Assembly: GCF_012927275.1 (NCBI RefSeq)
Contig: NZ_JABBGG010000002.1
Location: 62,001 to 126,000 of the forward strand
Source: Massilia polaris
Lineage (GTDB): Bacteria > Pseudomonadota > Gammaproteobacteria > Burkholderiales > Burkholderiaceae_D
Direction of reading: 5' to 3'
Length of the DNA stretch: 64,000 nucleotides
Position numbers and translations under genes: made by a program. Below, in pieces: positions 61,830 through 64,000 of the stretch (position 1 is the stretch's first letter; the number at the start of each line of letters is the position of its first letter). The notes under the pieces are model-generated. The model searched no databases and had not been told where the DNA came from. It saw only the letters and a list, made by a program, of their open reading frames with translations.

Positions 61830-62870
61830 TTATGATTTGTTTCCGACTAAACTTGCGACATACCAATTCATTGCTTCGCGCAAACCTTCATCGATGCGGT
61901 GGGTCGGCGCGAATCCCAGCAGCCTTTCGGCCTTGGCGATGTCCGCCTGCGAATGGCGCACGTCGCCCGCACGGAACGGCTTGTGCTCGGGAAGGTGGCC
62001 GGCCACGTGCGGGAAGCGTTCCACCAGCAGGTCGCGCAGCATGGCGTGCAGCGCGTTCAGGCTGGTGCGTGCATTGAGCGCCACGTTGTAGACCTGGTTG
62101 GCGGCCGCCGGGTCGGTCGCCAGCGCGGCCAGCAGGTTGGCCTGCACCACGTTATCGATGAAACAGAAATCGCGGCTGGTCTCGCCGTCGCCGTTAATGA
62201 ACAGCGGCTCGTTGCGGATCAGCGCGGCGATCCATTGCGGGATCACGGCGGCGTAGGCGCCATCCGGGTCCTGGCGCGGGCCGAACACATTGAAATAGCG
62301 CAGGCCGATGCTGTCGGTGCCGTAGCAACGGCCGAACACGTCGGCGTACAGCTCGTTGACGTACTTGGTGACCGCATACGGCGACATCGGGTTGCCGATG
62401 GTGTCCTCGACCTTGGGCAAGTCCGGATGGTCGCCATAGGTCGAGCTGGAGGCGGCGTAGACGATCCGCTTGACCCTGGCGTCGCGCGCGGCCGCCAGCA
62501 TGTTGAGGAAACCGCTGACGTTGACATCGTTGGTGGCCTGCGGATCGCTGATCGAGCGCGATACCGAGCCCAGCGCCGCCTGGTGCAGCACGTAATCGGC
62601 CCCGGCGACAGCCCGGGCGCAGTCGGCCGGATTGCGGATGTCGCCTTCGATGAAGGTAAAATTGGCGGCCGCGCCGGCGCCGGCGCCGGCCAGCGCCAGC
62701 TCCAGGTTGCGGCGGTAGCCGGTGGCGAAATTGTCCAGGGCGGTCACGCGCTGCCCCAGGCGCAACAGCGCCTCGACCAGGTGGGAGCCGATGAAGCCGG
62801 CCGCACCCGTGACCAGCCAGTGGCCGCGGTGGCCACCGAGGTACTGTTGAACGTCCGCGTATTTACTCAC
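61830..62870 (-). CDS. WbpP/TviC-type UDP-HexNAc(A) 4-epimerase
   Basis: 346 aa, an extended SDR. The NAD loop is [11 protein letters not shown] (about 20-30), the catalytic pair is Ser-Thr-Tyr-Gly (AASSSTYGD) and YAVTKY. It follows P. aeruginosa WbpP closely over its whole length, including [40 protein letters not shown] and [10 protein letters not shown]. WbpP converts UDP-GlcNAc(A) to UDP-GalNAc(A). Next to the WbpO-like dehydrogenase it points to a uronic-acid-containing polymer. Confidence 0.88.
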   Translation of the reverse strand: MSKYADVQQYLGGHRGHWLVTGAAGFIGSHLVEALLRLGQRVTALDNFATGYRRNLELALAGAGAGAAANFTFIEGDIRNPADCARAVAGADYVLHQAALGSVSRSISDPQATNDVNVSGFLNMLAAARDARVKRIVYAASSSTYGDHPDLPKVEDTIGNPMSPYAVTKYVNELYADVFGRCYGTDSIGLRYFNVFGPRQDPDGAYAAVIPQWIAALIRNEPLFINGDGETSRDFCFIDNVVQANLLAALATDPAAANQVYNVALNARTSLNALHAMLRDLLVERFPHVAGHLPEHKPFRAGDVRHSQADIAKAERLLGFAPTHRIDEGLREAMNWYVASLVGNKS

Positions 62871-62889
62871 AATGCCCCCGTGCCATGCA

Positions 62890-64000
62890 TCACAGGCGCC
62901 AGACGCTGTAGCCAGCCGACTTCAGCGCATCCTGGTCGAACAGCGACTTGACGTCGATAAAGCAGCCGCCCTTGCTCAGCTTGTGCTGGAAATCTTCCAG
63001 CGGACGCGCCAGCAGTTCCCGGTGCGACACGGCGGCCACGATGGCGTCGGCGCGCGGCAGCCGGTCCCAGCTTTCCAGTTCGATGTGGTACTCGTGGAAT
63101 GCTTCGCCGGCATCGGCGACCGGGTCGTGCACGTGCACTTCGACGCCGTAGGCCTTCAGTTCGGCCACGATGTCGGCCACTTTCGAATTGCGCAGGTCAG
63201 GGCAGTTTTCCTTGAAGGTCAGGCCGATCACGTTGACCTTGGCACCCTTGACGTTGAAACCGGACGCGATCATCGACTTGATGGTCTTTTCGGCGACAAA
63301 CTTGGCCATGCCGTCGTTGATGCGGCGGCCGGCCAGGATCACCTGGGGGTGGTAGCCGATCATTTCGGCCTTGTGGGTCAGGTAGTAGGGATCGACGCCG
63401 ATGCAGTGGCCGCCCACCAGCCCCGGACGGAACGGCAGGAAGTTCCACTTGGTGCCGGCGGCCTTCAGCACTTCCAGCGTATCGATGCCGATCTTGTCGA
63501 AGATAATCGCCAGTTCGTTCATCAGCGCGATGTTCAGGTCGCGCTGGGTGTTTTCGATGACCTTGGCCGCTTCGGCGACCTTGACGCTGGAGGCGCGGTA
63601 GACCCCGGCGGTGATGATCGATTCATACAGCTGCGCGACCTTGTCGAGGGTGTCGGCGTCGTCGCCGGACACCACTTTCAGGATCGTGGTCAGCGTGTGT
63701 TCCTTGTCGCCCGGATTGATGCGCTCCGGCGAGAAGCCGACGTGGAAGTCCTGCTTCCATGTCAGGCCCGAATGCTGCTCGAGGATCGGGATGCAGACTT
63801 CCTCGGTGGCGCCAGGATAGACGGTCGATTCGAACACGACGATCGCGCCTTTCTTCATGTGCAGGCCGACCGTCCTGGAGGCGCCAGCCAGTGGGCCGAA
63901 GTCCGGGTTGTGGGCGATGTCGACCGGGGTCGGGACCGCCACCACGATGTAGTCTGCCTCGGCCAGTGCGGCCGGGTCGGTGGTGACCTGAAGCTGCTCT
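62890..64000 (-). CDS. WbpO/TviB-type nucleotide-sugar dehydrogenase (N-terminus off the window)
   Basis: The reading frame is open to the window edge; an internal GTG at 63945 could look like a start but the sequence before it ([20 protein letters not shown]) continues the NAD-binding domain. Of about 425 expected residues, some 370 are present. The catalytic Cys is in [17 protein letters not shown], preceded by the Glu/Lys-rich [21 protein letters not shown]. The C-terminal UDP-binding domain has [16 protein letters not shown]. It oxidises UDP-HexNAc to the uronic acid. With the epimerase it forms a WbpO-WbpP-like pair. Confidence 0.88.
   Translation of the reverse strand, partial: EQLQVTTDPAALAEADYIVVAVPTPVDIAHNPDFGPLAGASRTVGLHMKKGAIVVFESTVYPGATEEVCIPILEQHSGLTWKQDFHVGFSPERINPGDKEHTLTTILKVVSGDDADTLDKVAQLYESIITAGVYRASSVKVAEAAKVIENTQRDLNIALMNELAIIFDKIGIDTLEVLKAAGTKWNFLPFRPGLVGGHCIGVDPYYLTHKAEMIGYHPQVILAGRRINDGMAKFVAEKTIKSMIASGFNVKGAKVNVIGLTFKENCPDLRNSKVADIVAELKAYGVEVHVHDPVADAGEAFHEYHIELESWDRLPRADAIVAAVSHRELLARPLEDFQHKLSKGGCFIDVKSLFDQDALKSAGYSVWRL

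Noticed and set aside
63945-64000. GTG at 63945 as the start of the dehydrogenase
   Set aside because: The coding frame continues upstream to the window edge with the conserved [11 protein letters not shown] context of the NAD-binding domain, so the gene is cut by the edge.

Overview
The window comes from a GC-rich betaproteobacterium, most likely an Oxalobacteraceae member of the Massilia/Duganella/Telluria group. The clues are protein-level: a petABC-sspA-sspB block, a grxC-secB-gpsA neighbourhood, a gpmA-envC-ctpA-moeB operon, a fused IcmF mutase, a complete Tad pilus locus and an exosortase A (XrtA/PEP-CTERM) polysaccharide locus. No insertion sequences, CRISPR arrays or rRNA genes were seen. 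One tRNA (Thr, TGT) is present.

Region 1 (1-10.6 kb) is housekeeping. A minus-strand operon gpmA-envC-ctpA-moeB, ending in a secreted amidohydrolase-like gene cut by the window edge, combines glycolysis, septal murein hydrolase control and periplasmic proteolysis. A plus-strand run follows: rhodanese, grxC, secB, an SH3 protein and gpsA. A minus-strand run then holds a cupin, a DUF2461 protein, a DegS/DegQ-type protease and mscL. Region 2 (10.6-17.1 kb) holds the cytochrome bc1 operon petABC, sspA, sspB, tRNA-Thr with a strong terminator, a phage-like orphan, a small secreted peptide, a DUF2807 protein and a BON lipoprotein.

Region 3 (17.1-30.4 kb) is a full Tad (tight adherence) locus read on the minus strand: flp pilin, prepilin peptidase, an AAA ATPase, CpaB, secretin CpaC, a small lipoprotein, TadG-, TadE- and TadF-like proteins, CpaE, CpaF, TadB, TadC and a TadD-like TPR protein. 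Beside it lie a GGDEF diguanylate cyclase and an HD-GYP phosphodiesterase, tail to tail, which suggests c-di-GMP control of attachment. Region 4 (33-43.2 kb) is metabolic: a LysR regulator, a fused indolepyruvate ferredoxin oxidoreductase, IcmF, a beta-propeller/MoaD-like pair and a small unknown protein.

Region 5 (43.2-64 kb) is an exosortase A-associated locus. A minus-strand operon runs AMP ligase, PLP decarboxylase, a degenerate asparagine-synthase-like amidoligase, a kinase-fold protein, a polysaccharide deacetylase and two GNAT-fold proteins. A divergent plus-strand operon runs acyl carrier protein, two alpha/beta hydrolases, a glycosyltransferase, a TPR protein and a long VanZ protein. 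Then come PrsR and PrsK, the XrtA-type sugar transferase, a WbpP-type epimerase and a WbpO/TviB-type dehydrogenase cut by the edge. The exosortase itself, EpsI, the polymer export genes and PEP-CTERM substrates are not in the window.

The most unusual content is the tailoring chemistry at 43-54 kb. A ligase, carrier protein and decarboxylase sit with an amidoligase whose glutaminase site is lost and with two sister hydrolases whose nucleophile elbows carry Cys and Arg instead of Ser. Together they look like a carrier-bound amine or amide modification pathway of unknown product.
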